The notes beneath the pieces were generated by a model. It was not told the origin of the DNA. It worked only from the letters and a program-made list of their open reading frames with translations, and did no database searches. A stretch of DNA of 64,000 nucleotides from Hysterangium stoloniferum. Its lineage: Eukaryota > Basidiomycota > Agaricomycetes > Hysterangiales > Hysterangiaceae. Below are positions 18,954 through 31,675 of the stretch, one piece after another. How positions within the stretch are numbered: the first letter of the stretch is position 1; each line of letters starts with the position of its first letter. The DNA is taken from contig WHVD01000006.1 in NCBI GenBank assembly GCA_015178975.1, positions 1,488,001 through 1,552,000 of the forward strand, in the 5' to 3' direction. The position numbers and the translations under genes are program-made.

Positions 18954-21900
18954 ATGGTAAGATCAGATTATCCTGCGGGGACATTGTTTTTAATTAAGCT
19001 TACTGGCCGTCTCAGGCAACCCACACCACCAGCCGACTACGAAAGAATAAACATTGGTGATGTTGGTTATGTATACCAGGGGTCTTTCCATCGTCTTTTT
19101 AACCCCACGTTACCCAAAGGCGATCCCAGAAATGCCAAAGAACCACCTAACTATGTTCAGCTTGATCTGGAGCGAGACGGCGGCGTAACGAATATATTAC
19201 CCCATTTTCCTGGTGTCCTTCATACTGGAAATATCAATAGCCAAAATCTTGGCGTAACCACGTCTACTTCAGGACCGTGAGTGTGAATGGAGTTTCTCCT
19301 GTGTGTTCATCCTTGAAAAAATTTCCAGACTGAGTATTGGCGTGGGGGGCGGTTTCAAATTTCAAGCCACTGAAACAAGCCTGAGTGGTGCCATTCTCAT
19401 AACTCGTGAGGACACCGAAGGTGAAACTGCAATACCAATACGTCGGATGGAGGAGTACGCTATTAATCATGCTGCCTCATGGTTTGAATTTGCCTGTGAT
19501 AAGGGGCGTCCAGTCCGAAGTCTTCAAGACTTAATATTTATAACCGAATATGTCGTGACTTCAGGATATGCTATGGCCGCTTTCTCTCAAACGAATGCGG
19601 CTATCGAACTCAAATTTGATGCCACTGTTCCGGTGGTATCTGCCTCCGCATCCGTCTGGGGATCATGGAAAAATGAGTCGACCTTCTTTGTGCATCAGAA
19701 TTGTGGCCCACATATCAAACAGCCACGTCTACGCTCTTTTCAAGAAGGTGTACAGTTAACCGCCCAGCAACAAGAGCAATCTTCCGTTTCTCAGGGAACA
19801 CCCCGCAGCATTGAAGTGCCTAAGAAGAATCAGTGTGTAATGTTGAAGGGCATCAGAGTTGAGAAGCGTTTGTTATTCCCAAAAAAAATCAGAGCTGCAG
19901 CGGGACCTCACGATCTAGGACCTGGCCATCGCGAAGATGGATTGTCTCCAATGGTTTATGACGAATCGTCTTTAGACTCAGGAAACGAGGGCCTCATTGT
20001 TGTGGAAACTACATCCACGGTAAGTCGATATCGTGACACTTGACGAAACGAGGGCATTGACTGGATGCCATCAGTTTCGTGACCCCTTAACCCATATTTT
20101 TGAATATTTGTTTCATGTGCGTCTCAGTAATATGATGAGAATTTATCTTGGCTTATCTGCCAGAATAGAAATCGGACGCTCAAATTGCCATTGTTCACGA
20201 CGATGATTTGCGGTTTTTAATACATGCAAATGATCAGAAAAGGGACTTAAATGGTCAAGTTCCACCCTTGATGGATATTCAAACCCTTATTAATACTATG
20301 GAACCACCCGTCATGTTGGGAACCGATGGTGGTAGGTGAATCCCCTTGTCACATAACATCTGCACTCAAGGCAGTTGTCCCTATAGTCGCTCGACTCAAA
20401 ATCTCAGACACCGCACCTAGGTTATCGTCATCGCGGAGCAAGCAGGCTGTCTCTTATCTACCAAGTCGGTCTATGTTTTCGCCATGGTGGGGCAAGGGCT
20501 CTATGCCTTCTAAATCGCTGAATCCCCCCGACGGTCCATCGGGTTTCGGAATCAAGGTGCTCGCATCTGCAGGAGATTCCCCTACCGTCGAGTGAGTAAA
20601 AAGGAAGCTTTTAACCACGCAACTCATGAATGTTCCTTTCAGCATCGTCGCCATTCATGACCTCAATGGAGACCGTGAGGCGTCTTTCACTGCGCACAAT
20701 GGTGTTCTTTGGCTTCGTGATTTACTACCGACAGTCATTACTAACGCGAGGATTCTATCGTACGGCTATGATGGACACATTTGGGGTCAAAATAGATCTC
20801 TACGGACTCTGGACGACTTATCCGCGAACTTCATCACAATGTTGTCCGATTTCAGAGTCCATGGTCTTGCTGAAGTATGTTACCCATGTTTCTCATATTT
20901 AAGTTTAGATGATTAATGCCTTGTAGAAACGGCCGTTGATCTTCATTGCGCATGGTTTTGGCGGGATCATACTGAAAAATGTCGGTGATACAGAAAATAA
21001 TCTCATCACCTGTGAATTATTGATACATCCATTATAGGCACTGGTCTATGCGTACACCACCCACGCCGGACATCTTCCAAACTACAAAGCCATTGAAAGT
21101 TCAACTTTTGGCATCGTTTATTTGGGGACGCCGCACAAGGGCATGGTCCAGGATGTCACAGACCGGGATCGTTTGTTTTTCGGCAATTTCATTTCAATTT
21201 CCTCCTATCAAACTAATGACAAGGTTCTGAAATATCCGGGACTGCATTCTGAGCAACTGGAGGCGCGATACAATTCCATTGGTGGTAAATATCACACTAT
21301 CGTCTGTTATGCAATATATCCTGCAGCTGTACTATCATGTCGTTCACCAATTGCAAGTAGCTTTATCAATACTTGCTTTTGCTAACAGTCAACTACTAGA
21401 ATATCCCGCGCGTTTCGGCTGGGGTGCCCGAATTGCCAAACGCAGAGACCTTCGCTTTCCACAAGGATCACATGGGTCTTGTGCAATTTAGCTCTGAGCA
21501 TGATGCTGATTATGAGGTGCTGAGTCAGAAATTACTGATAATGGTGAAAGCGGCGTCACCCCACACCCCGTCGAACCGCCCACTGTACAACCTAGGTAAA
21601 TGTTGGTCTCACTGATAGTTAAAAATGATTCATTATCCTAATTGTATAGATCGACAAGAACCCCTTCAGCAAGCCCCCGTACTGCACCCATCCAAGGACT
21701 TCCTTGACACTCAGCAACAGCATACGAATGGACTGTTCAGAGCTATTGGGACCATACAGCAGGCAATGACAAGGAAGGGATCCCTGCGGACACATAAAAG
21801 TCGTATGTTTGGCATTTATCCTGGTGGTGCCCTGATTCCGTCTAACTCGGTACTTTTTCAGCCGATGGTGGCAAGCTTTATCCAGCCACAACCAACGCTA

Positions 21901-23653
21901 CAGGTCCCATACCTCCACCACTCTTTCCCATAAGTGAGTCACATCTCTGGGAAGTCGATAATGCATAGCGGTAATTTTTTGAAAACTCCTGTTCTTCTTT
22001 AGATGAATTTGGGCGTCCTCCAACGTTCTGTGAACCACATAGTGCTGGTCTTACGTCCGCCACCATGACCACTGTCGATGATGTCCAACAAGGGAAGTTA
22101 CCCAATATTAAATATGGAAGGGATGGGATGGTCGCCTCGGGCAGCTTGTCGAGCCTGATGGACAGACTTGTTGATTCCACCGGTAGGACCATGCGTGCAT
22201 TCGATATCAATGATTCTAATTCACAAGTATGTTTTAGATTATAAGAGGGATCACCAATATAGAGAAATATTCCTAGCATCTTATAAAGCCTTCACGAATT
22301 CCGAGGAGGTCTTGAGGGAGCTTATCCAACGTTTCGAAGTTTTTCCCCAGCCCGCCCCGAGCTATGCTGCAACCAAAATCACGTGAGCTTTACTTCTTTG
22401 GCTGAACATCTTCCTGGTAGTTATTCAGAGTTACAGTATACTCTCAGTTCTCAAGTTATGGTTCCTCACACAACGTACACTGGCAAAGGATATGCCTCTA
22501 CTATCTGGAATGAGGGAATTCGCTAGGTCTGTCGAATCACCAATGACAGCACCCAGTATCAAATATTCGGCAAAAGAATTATTGTCATTGATTGACGCAC
22601 AGGTATGCCTTGTTCTGTACAGACAGTTTCCGGGAAGATTTAGCTGTCCAATAGATGGCTAAATTTCACCCCGCCCCTGTGTCGCCTATTACATTATCGT
22701 CCCCCAATTCAAGTATAGGATCATTAAGTCATTTATTTAGCGGATCGCCCTCAGCTGTAGCTGGTGTTTTAACAAAGCTGGAGAGCGAACGTTTCCGCAA
22801 GATAATTCCCTCGGACTGCATAGACTGGTTAAAGAACACGCCAGACACAGACAATCCCCTTTCAATATTCATCACAGAAAACACAAAGTTGTCGTATTGG
22901 ATACAAAAGTTGATCCTCGAGCCTGACCATCAACGTGAAAGAGCGACAAACTTGAGATTTTTCCTTCGTATTATTGATGTAAGCCCTTTGTATTTTCAAA
23001 TCAATTATTACCAGCTTAACATTAGAGTCCCTGCTAGGAATGTCGGGAAAGGAGAAATTTTTCGTCAGCATTCGCCCTCTTTCGTGGCATTTCTTTGTCT
23101 AATGTTACACGTTTTAAACGAACTGGAAAGTTGGACAAGACAAGCAGAAAAATTGCTACCTTGATGAGGAACCTCATGTTGCCGGAAAAAGAGTTCTACA
23201 ACTATCGGAAATCGTTGACATCTTCAAGAAATCCGTGTATCCCTTGGATTAGTAAGTTCCCTCCCGCCAGTCGGATATCTGAAATTTGTCTAACGATAAC
23301 AAATAGCGGTTCACCTTGATGACATCAAGGCTGTGCATGAATCTAATAAGACCTATCTGGGTAAAAGCGACGAAGACCACATAGTCAATTTTGAACTGTA
23401 TTGCGATATTTACCAACAAATCCAGAAGCTACTCAGTCTCAACTATGGGTTGAACCCAGACTCACCTTCAACCAACTCCGTCGAATCATTATCCCACTCA
23501 CATCTTCGTAGTTGCATTGAAAAGCAACTGGATTCGCTTGTCGCGGATGAGAACCTTTACGACAGGTTAAAGCGGCAAGCCGATAAACTCAGTCAAGAAG
23601 AGCTCGGTGGCCGCCGCAACCACAAACAAGAACTGGAGGCTACTAGTCCTTAG
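18954..23653 (+). CDS. Alpha/beta-hydrolase-like and RasGEF fusion protein
   Basis: A host gene with a consistent model of about 17 exons and 1255 residues. Exons: 18954-19276, 19329-20019, 20169-20331, 20375-20591, 20643-20874, 20927-20980, 21038-about 21328, 21400-21595, 21650-21802, 21862-21933, 22003-22182, 22238-22382, 22437-22602, 22655-22978, 23038-23251 and 23307-23653; the seventh splice is the least certain. Residues 1-about 390 are a domain I know from agaricomycete proteins (SDYPAGTLFLIKL, VGYVYQGSFHRLF, VHQNCGPH). About 466-710 is an alpha/beta-hydrolase fold (HDLNGDREASF, NGVLWLRDLLP, GIVYLGTPHKG, AFHKDHMGLVQF). The usual nucleophile serine is Gly at about residue 552 (AHGFGG). 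About 840-960 is RasGEF_N (YREIFLASYKAFTNSEEVL) and about 975-1230 the RasGEF catalytic domain (NPLSIFITENTKLSYW, CRERRNFSSAF, FYNYRKSL). It should activate a Ras-type GTPase by GDP release. No in-frame stops. Confidence 0.82.
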
Positions 23654-25900
23654 ATCGGGTCACGGTAACATTGATCAGTAAAATAGAAAAATGCTTAGAA
23701 AATTTGGCCAAATAGCAAGGTTTTGTGCAGGTTTTCTAACTTCAAAAATATTGGGATGCCTCTAGTGTTTTGAGAGTTGTATTAAACCCTAAACCCTAAC
23801 AAATTAGTGCGAGACAATGGATCGTTCATTTCAGGACAGACTTGGAAGTCCGTCGTTGTCAGCTATAATCATAACTTATCGTGGTGCTTTTCGCAAAACG
23901 ATTAGAAGCGTTCGCAAAAAAAGACCCAAAAGTGGTGCACAGGGTATAAAGGTATCATGAACGCTGTACCGCGTTCCACATACTATCTGCGATACACAAG
24001 GAAGGACACTTGAAACACATTATGGACTGAAAAACTAATTGTTTGAAAATTTTTAGTTTTAGTAGGTTTTTCTGAGGTCAAAAAGTGTATCTCAAAACCA
24101 TAAAAGTTTGCATCAGGTGTATGCTTAATCTGTGAACTGCTTCATACAACCTTTGCTCCTCTGCCTCCTCAGCAGGATTCTGTGCAGAACATTTGTTGAT
24201 TGAAACATAATGAGATATCTTGCCTGCATGGGGACAATCAAAAATGTTCCAGACAAATCCAACATTCTTTAGGAGGCTTTGTACCACTTCTTTTGTTGCT
24301 CCTTTCAAAGAAGATCTTCCCATGCTTCTTGCCTTGTGCCAAATTCGGCTTCTCAAAGTTTGATCTCCTCATGGTGTTCCAATCTCCAATTTCACTAATG
24401 AGGATACAGCTGGGAATGGCCAAATCATCTCAATTGAGTATTCCTCATCAGCTTTGGGGCTAGGTCCCTGTTGTTCCACAAATATGACTCCAGACCTTGA
24501 GAATCAATGATAGTCTCAGTGCATTTGGTTCCAAGCATTAATTAGAGCTTCTTGCAGGTTGTTGGTGTACATCTGAAGACTTATGATGTCATACCCTGTA
24601 ATAAGTACAACTGTTCAGTGGGCAAGGTCAGGATGAGTTGATGCATTTCCTCCTTTTGATCTTGATAAAAGCTATATAGGAACCTGTAGAGTTTGATTCT
24701 CCTCTGGATGTATGGCACAGGGATTTCATGGTCATAGTTGGGTTAGAAATCTCATTTCTTCCCATTCTCAGGCTAAATATGTGCACCAGTGAGTTCCCAA
24801 TAATCCTTCAATGATGCCCCAAAGGAAAGAGCTGTGAGATTGACTAAACTCAGTACAATGCTCTTGGTCTACAGTGCTCTACCAGATCTTAGTGTTACCT
24901 GTGAGTCATCTAGAAAGAGCAATTCCCAACAGAGAACCCATCAATTCAGATATTTCCGAGACACTCATGATGTCCATGATGTATTCTAGCACCTCAGAGT
25001 GACTCCTATCATACTCAGGGAGATTGGACCATTTGATCTTGATATCATTAGTATTAAGGGTGAGTATTTTGTTCTTAGATAAGTCATCATTTTTGGCATC
25101 AGCCCTGGGAAGAATCAGAGTTTTAGGGATTTCTGGGTTTCAACCTCCATATCCCCAGTTCCTACCACTATCAAAATTATCCAAGCTCCCTGACGAATAA
25201 CTAGGTGGTCTTTCTGAAGGGATGAATAGGTTCACCTTTATAGGCATGGGATGGCAAGCTTTGTCTGTATTTAGTGATCCTTGACCAAGAACTTGACCTG
25301 CTATCCCTTTGATGAATGCAGTCGAGAAGGATGGTCAACCATTATTGGTGACTGGTCTGTTTTGAGTTGGGAGTGAGTCATCGAAAGGGTTTGGAGTGCC
25401 AGGATTGGTTTTGAACATTATGTGAGAGTGGGGAACTTCTAGATTAGGAGCAATTTGAGGTTTGGTTGGGGCTTCTCCCTCTAATTCAGCCATGCTAAAG
25501 TGATAGTGTGGTTGGGGCTGATGGAATGAAGCACTGATTGGGATGTCTGCAGTGGAGAGAATGGAGAAAACAGGTGTCAGGGGAACCTCTGAGCTCTCAA
25601 ATAAAAGACTCAGTCATTGAAGCTGGGGACAAAGGCACTTGCATCATTTCATCATAGAGGTGGAGCAGTTCCATCATAATATTGTCCCACTTCTCTTGGT
25701 TATGCATGAGTCTAGACCTAAGGCTAAAGTATATGAAAGGTATGTTGGGCAACTTTTCAAAGAGAGAATGTTCTAACATCTGGATATACAAGCAGTGATA
25801 ATTGACTTTGGAAACAGTTGTTAAGATCTAAGCTGTAAAGTGGGGGAAATGGTCTAGTTGGGGGGCTGATAATAGGGAATGAGCTAATCAGGGGGCTAAC
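23654..25900. other. Downstream region with decayed, unrecognised coding traces
   Basis: 23654-24060 is the 3' flank of the RasGEF gene, AT-rich, with two CCCTAAA units near 23786. From 24070 to about 25800 the minus strand shows short coding-like runs (for example KATKEVVQSLLKN-type basic stretches near 24300 and FIYFSLRSRLMHNQEKWDNI near 25700) broken by many stops. They look like a decayed gag-like or other protein, but I cannot name the family. A TGTTAAG at 25819 may start a degraded LTR continuing at 33330. Confidence 0.35.
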
Positions 25901-26657
25901 TGTAATGTATTAGCCTTACTTTAATACTTATTTTCCGAAAAAGGAGTCCAATGCTCAATCAAAATGTGCAAATACTCAATTCACTGCAAGGTAAAATAAT
26001 TTAAGTATTTGATATTAATCAGTGGCAGCCTTAATAGACTTAGAACCCCTGAAGTCAAGAGTTTACTTGAATATATGCACCCTACTTCGCAAAGAAGGTT
26101 TTGAGAGCTGCTTGTGCAAGCTTGTTCTTTTTCTGTGATAACAACTACTAAAATAAGAATAACAATTTACTGATTCCAAAGCTAGATTTAACTTCAATGC
26201 TAGCTAGTTTATATATATTTTATACTATTTATCAAACAGTAAAAATATTTATAAACAGGTCAAAAGATTAGATATAGAATAAAACACTATTTGGCTAATA
26301 TATGCTTTATTTACACTAACCTACAAGGTCTACTGTGATACTAACTTATCAGGATCTTAATGTAGTCTTAATGATTCTGCAAGAATATTCTCAGTATTTA
26401 ACTATAAGCCAAACCAGGAGAAATTAGAATTGTATTCTAATTTCAAACAATAAAACAACAATTTATTTATTACTTGGTTGATAGCCAACAACTCTAACTG
26501 AGGTGGCAACAATTCCAACAACTTAAATAGAAGTTAGAAAAAGTAATAAAGCCAGCTACTCAATTAAGAGGTGGCAAGGGGGAACAAAAGTCAACAACTC
26601 AGATTGAGGTGACAGGGGGAACAAAGATCAGTCAACAACTCAGATTGAGGTGACAAG

Positions 26658-27059
26658 TGTTGAATAAACAAATACATCGTAAGCTCCATGCATCAGCTGC
26701 CTTGCCTAACCAGATTAGTTCCGTCCTTTGTATTCGGAAATATAACTTGCCGTCCTCTTGGTCTATTCAATCTTAAACACAATGATCATGCTTATTTACG
26801 AAACTTACTTGTAGTATCACGAGCCATGTAGTTCCGAATCTTACTTATACTCGTTCATTAGTTAGTTTCACCTCAGCTGTTTAGCCCCGCTCTCGCGTGC
26901 AAACACTGAGGTGAGTTAGGTTACATACATATGCTCTACTTTTTGTACTCATAAATGTACACCTAGATAACTTCATTATCTAGGTAAATATTAGCTGTTT
27001 AGCCCCGCTCTTGCGTGCAAACACTGAGATAACTTCATTATCTAGCACTCTCTTTAACA
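26658..27059 (+). repeat. 5' LTR of the copia element (402 bp)
   Basis: TGTTGAATAAAC to CTCTTTAACA. It is 118 bp longer than the 3' LTR because a segment containing GCTGTTTAGCCCCGCTC and GTGCAAACACTGAG is present twice with intervening sequence. Confidence 0.93.
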
Positions 27060-27076
27060 GGTTATTGGGCCCCGAG
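27060..27076 (+). promoter_or_regulatory. Primer-binding site of the copia element
   Basis: GGTTATTGGGCCCCGAG starts directly at the LTR end. GGTTATxxGCCC is complementary to the anticodon arm of initiator-Met tRNA, the half-tRNA primer used by copia elements. The second copia-type element has the same site at 43245. Confidence 0.7.
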
Positions 27077-27104
27077 CTATACCACTGCGTAGTACCTCAG
27101 CGCT

Positions 27105-28406
27105 ATGACTACCACTGCCACTTCCTTATCCGACACGCTCCCCACCACTGTCCCAAAACTTGATGCTACTGGCTTGAATTGGGCAATTTTTACTGTCAGA
27201 TTTCAAGATGCCGTAGAAGCAAAGGGATTTTGGGGACATTTTGACAGTTCTAGTCCTCGTCCAATCCTTGCAGGTACCACTGCTACCCCAGATGAGATTA
27301 CTCTTATTGCTCAATGGGAAAAGGATGAACGTTCAGCCAAATCTCTGCTCACACAGAAAATCCCCGATTCGACACTTATGCGTGTACACACTAAGTGGAC
27401 TGTAAAAGAGCGTTGGGATGCAATTGTCACAGAATATGCAGAAAAGGGAGCTTATGCACAAACAGAGTTATGTTCCTGATTCCTCGAAATGAAATGCCCA
27501 GACAAAGGCAATGTTCGCGAATTCTTGGACAATCTACGTGTCAAGCGTGAGGAGGCAGCTACAGTAGGAGTAGACATCGATGAAAAGGACTACCGTTCAA
27601 CCATCATTTCATCCCTCCCTTATTCCCTTGCCAACTTCGCTTCCAATCAACTTGCTGCCGCTCGTTTGTGGGCTCCTACAAAGACCATCCAACCTGACAC
27701 CCTCATTTCCCTAATCGGAGAGGAATATGAACGTCAGAAGGTACAACGTTCACGTCGTACTGGGAAGTCAAAGGATGATGACAAAGATGAGGCCTTATTT
27801 GCAGGCTCGTCTCGTGGGAAAGGAAAAGGAAAGGGCCATGACAGGAAGCCTCGTGGTGCATGCTGGAATTGTGGTGATACGGATCACTACAAAGATAAAT
27901 GCCCTAAACCAAAGAAGTCACAGGATAACCAAAAGAAAGAAGACACACCAAAGAAGATCAGCGGTACTACAAGCAGTGGTACAACGAATGGTGGCACAGC
28001 GAATGCCGTCATTGATACTGACTCTGAGAGTGATGGGTTTTATGCTATCGAGTCTATGTCAGCCTCGGATGATAGCCTACCTGCACTAATGGAAATTGAA
28101 GACTCTTCTTGCAATGGCAGTCTGCCTGACCTAGGCTCAGTATCAGGCTCTTCTTACCTGGAACTACCAGAGGACTATGACAGTCCTGATGACATATCTG
28201 ACTGGTTTTCAGAAGTCAGTGACGATTGCAATAATCCATGCGATAGTTCTTGGGACTCTGAAATGACAAGTGACGAAATTGACGAAGTATCAAATACTTC
28301 AGACACACCAGATGTTGCCGTTGCCACAATTGACAGCAATGAAGAAACAAGCCCTCGAATGGAAATTATTGATTCTGGCTGCTCACGATCCATTACACCT
28401 TACTGA
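27105..28406 (+). pseudogene. copia gag and protease
   Basis: Starts MTTTATSLSDTL. Gag has TGLNWAIFTVRFQDAVEAKG near the start and, after a TGA at 27477-27479, a zinc knuckle CWNCGDTDHYKDKC (about 27861-27902). An acidic Ser/Asp-rich stretch follows, then the protease active site IIDSGCSRSIT (near 28370). A second TGA at 28404-28406 ends the open stretch. Both stops lie where the family has other residues; at least the second fits CGA to TGA. Confidence 0.9.
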
Positions 28407-29844
28407 GACGCACTCACAAACTTCACCAAAACTCCCATAAAGATGTTCCGAGCTGCAAATAAAGGCTGTTTTAAGGCTGTTGGAAAAGGGGAATTGTTTA
28501 TTGACTTACCGAATGGTGCTGAAACATCCCAGTTACATCTCACAGAGGTGCTCTATGCCCCAGAAGTCGGCTATACACTCATATCAGTTGGACAACTCGA
28601 TCAACAAGGTTTCTCTGTTACCTTTGCTGGCGGCAAATGTATTATTCATGGCCCAGATGGCAAGCAAATTGGTAATATCCCACAGTCAAAAAGAGGACTA
28701 TACTGCACTATCAGTGAACCTGAATATGCAGACATGGCAGTCGAGCAACTTACCTTAGATCAGTTTCACCGCTGGATGGGACACATATCCCCTCAGATTG
28801 CTCAACGTTTGGTTCGCAATGGTTTTGTAACAGGTGTAAAGCTCGAGATGTCTCCATCCAACGAGCCTTTCTTTTGCGAGTCATGCATATATGCAAAAGC
28901 AAATCGGAAGCCCATTGTCAAGATACGACAGGGAGAACGGGCTGTGGAGTTTGGTGATGAAATCCACACGGATGTTTGGGGACCAGCACCTGTTCCAACA
29001 AATGGTGGACATCGTTATTATGTCACTTTCACAGATGATAAGACCCGACTCACTCACCTGCACCTTTTAAGCAACAAGAGCGACACATTTCAGGCTTACA
29101 AAGAATTTGAGGCATGGTGTAGCACTCAACTTGACACAAAAATCAAAGTTTTGCATTCCGATCGTGGAGGTGAATACCTAGGCAAAGAATTTGAGCTGCA
29201 CCTAAAATCGAAAGGAACCAAACAAAAGCTTACAGTTCATGACACTCCACAACATAATGGAGTAAGTAGCTGAATGTCGAAATCGTTCAATTGTCGAGCG
29301 TATCCGTGCACTTATCCATGCAAGTGGCTTACCAAGGTCATTGTGGGGAGAAGCAGCTCGACATGTCATTTGGTTGATGAATCGCACATCTACAATTGCA
29401 GTAGGTGAGATGACGCCATACGAAGCAACATTTGACAAAAAACCTGACTTACATGATGTCCAAGAATGGGGGGAGAAATGTTGGGTGAGGATTGAAGGTG
29501 GCAACAAACTCGGTGGGCGTGTTCGAGAGGGACGATGGCTAGGTCTGGATGAAAGAAGCAATGGTGTCCGTGTCTATTGGCCAGACAAACGGACTGTCAC
29601 AGTTGAACGGAATGTGTACTATGATACGACAGGAGCATCGGCTTCTCGTCTTGAGGGGGAGGATTGGAAACTTGTCAAAACAAAAACCGAAACTCCTGAC
29701 ATACCCCAAGGCACCTCCTCGCAGGCCCAAAACATTCCAACAACTCCTTCAACAGCTCCCATAGTTGTAGAAAACCTAATGCATTCTGGCGACACTGATT
29801 CAGAAAATAGCAATCATTCAGACATGCAAAAAACCACCAAATGA
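28407..29844 (+). pseudogene. copia integrase
   Basis: The zinc domain HRWMGHIS...CESCIYAKA is followed by the DDE core: HTDVWGPAP (first Asp), FTDDKTRLTH, LHSDRGGEYLGKEF (second Asp and nearby Glu region). Near 29264 an AGTA tandem duplication shifts the frame. The reading then continues with CRNRSIVERIRAL, WGEAARHVIWLMNR and the GKKP-like C-terminal motifs. A TGA at 29842-29844 precedes the RT. Confidence 0.9.
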
Positions 29845-31675
29845 ACCCGGAAACCTAGCAAAATTATCCAAGACCTTCTCCAAGGCCAGGGATACCATTC
29901 TGCACGACCCTCAGATCCCATTATCCCCACAGGAATTCAACTCCCACCTCCTGTTGCTAATCCTCTTTCTGTTCCTGCATCAACACAGCTCGTTGAAGGT
30001 GAAATTCTTGAAGGTGAAGGCCAAGCAGACTGGATAATGTCTGCAGAGATATTAGGACATGCACTAGTAGCAAAAATCAGTGAAACTGAAGCAATTGAGC
30101 CACGATCACTCACTGAGGCTCAGAAGCGTCCAGATTGGCCACTCTGGCAAGAAGCCATTTTCGAAGAACTCACAACTTTAAAGGCTGCTGGCACTTGGGA
30201 ACTAACTGATCCACCTGTTGGTGCAAACATTATTGGCTCAAAATGGGTATTCCGTGCAAAAAAGGATGCAGCAGGAAATATCGTGCGCTACAAGGCACGA
30301 CTGGTCGCACAAGGTTTTTCACAGGTCCCAGGTGTCGATTACTTTGATACATTTGCTCCAGTCGCCAAGCTCGCATCAATACGCACAGTCCTTGCAATGG
30401 CGGCCGAGCTAGATCTTGAATTGCATCAGATTGATATTAAAGGTGCATATTTAAACGGAGAACTCACCGCTAAAGAGCAGATTTACATGAAACAACCACC
30501 CGGTTATGCTGAAATCAACTCTACCAGCAAAGTATGCCATCTTTTGAAGACACTGTATGGTTTAAAACAATCTGGGCGGTGCTGGTACCAAAAATTAGTC
30601 GAAATAATGGTGGACAAATTGAAATTCACAAGAAGTGATGTTGACCAGGCCGTATTTTATCGCAGAAATAATACCGGATCAATAGTGGTGCTTGTGCATG
30701 TGGATGACTGCACAATTGCGTCAGAAAAGCTTGATACAATCCTGGAGTTCAAGCGAAATCTGGCAGAAAGCGTCCAAATAACTGATTTGGGGGAGTTACA
30801 CTGGTTGTTGGGGATAGAAATAGTATGCGAATGCGAACGACGTACCTTAAGGATGTCCCAGCGATCCTATATTGACTCAATCCTCCGCCGCTACAATCTC
30901 GAAGAATTGAAGCCCCTTTCTATTCCTATGGACCCCAATGCCCACTTATCATCATCCCAAAGTCCCTCCACAACTCATGAAATTGCTGACATGCACGACA
31001 TGCCATATCACGAAGCCGTTGGCTCGTTAATGTATGCGGCGATAGGAATGCAACCTGATATCGCATTTGCCGTGCAGGTTGTATCACGATTTTCTGTAAA
31101 TCCAGGACGAGCGCACTGGGATGCAGTGAAAAGAATTTTTCGTTATCTGAAGGGAACGAGAGAACTTTGGTTAACCTTTTCAAAGCACGATGAAGGCAGG
31201 AAACTCACTGGATATGCAGATGCAGACGGAAGTATGGCAGAGGACCGACATGCAATTTCGGGTTATGCTTTCTTGCTTAATGGAGGAGCAATATCGTGGA
31301 GTGCGAAACGTCAAGAAATTGTGTCATTGTCAACGACAGAAAGTGAATATGTGGCAGCAACGCATGCAGCAAAAGAAGCACTCTGGTTGCGCTCTTTGCT
31401 TAGTCAGCTGTTCGGCCCTCTTGACACACCTACAACTTTATTTTCAGACAACCAATCAGCAATCGCACTCACGAAAGACCATCAATACCATGCCCGTACC
31501 AAGCATATCGACATTCGATTTCATTTCATTTGCTGGATCGTTGAAAATGGGTCTATATGACTCATTTACTGCCCTACAGATGACATGGTTGCTGACACTC
31601 TTACTAAAGCACTCCCCTCTGGCAAAGTTAAGCACTTCGCTTCGGAGTTAGGACTCACAATGATTTGAGGGGGAG
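29845..31675 (+). pseudogene. copia reverse transcriptase and RNase H
   Basis: Open from about 30037 to 31560. RT motifs are KWVFRAKKDAAGNIVRYKAR, VDYFDTFAPVAKLASIR, HQIDIKGAYLNGEL and the catalytic VHVDDC. RNase H has GYADADGSMAEDRHAISGY, TESEYVAATHAAKE and DNQSAIAL, then HIDIRFHF. A TGA at 31558-31560 cuts the last about 40 residues (ADTLTKALPSGKVKHF...), which remain readable behind it. This is the best-preserved pol in the window. Confidence 0.93.

Noticed and set aside
23780-23802. CCCTAAACCCTAAC near 23786, telomere-like
   Set aside because: Only two units, no array and no subtelomere features; most likely chance.
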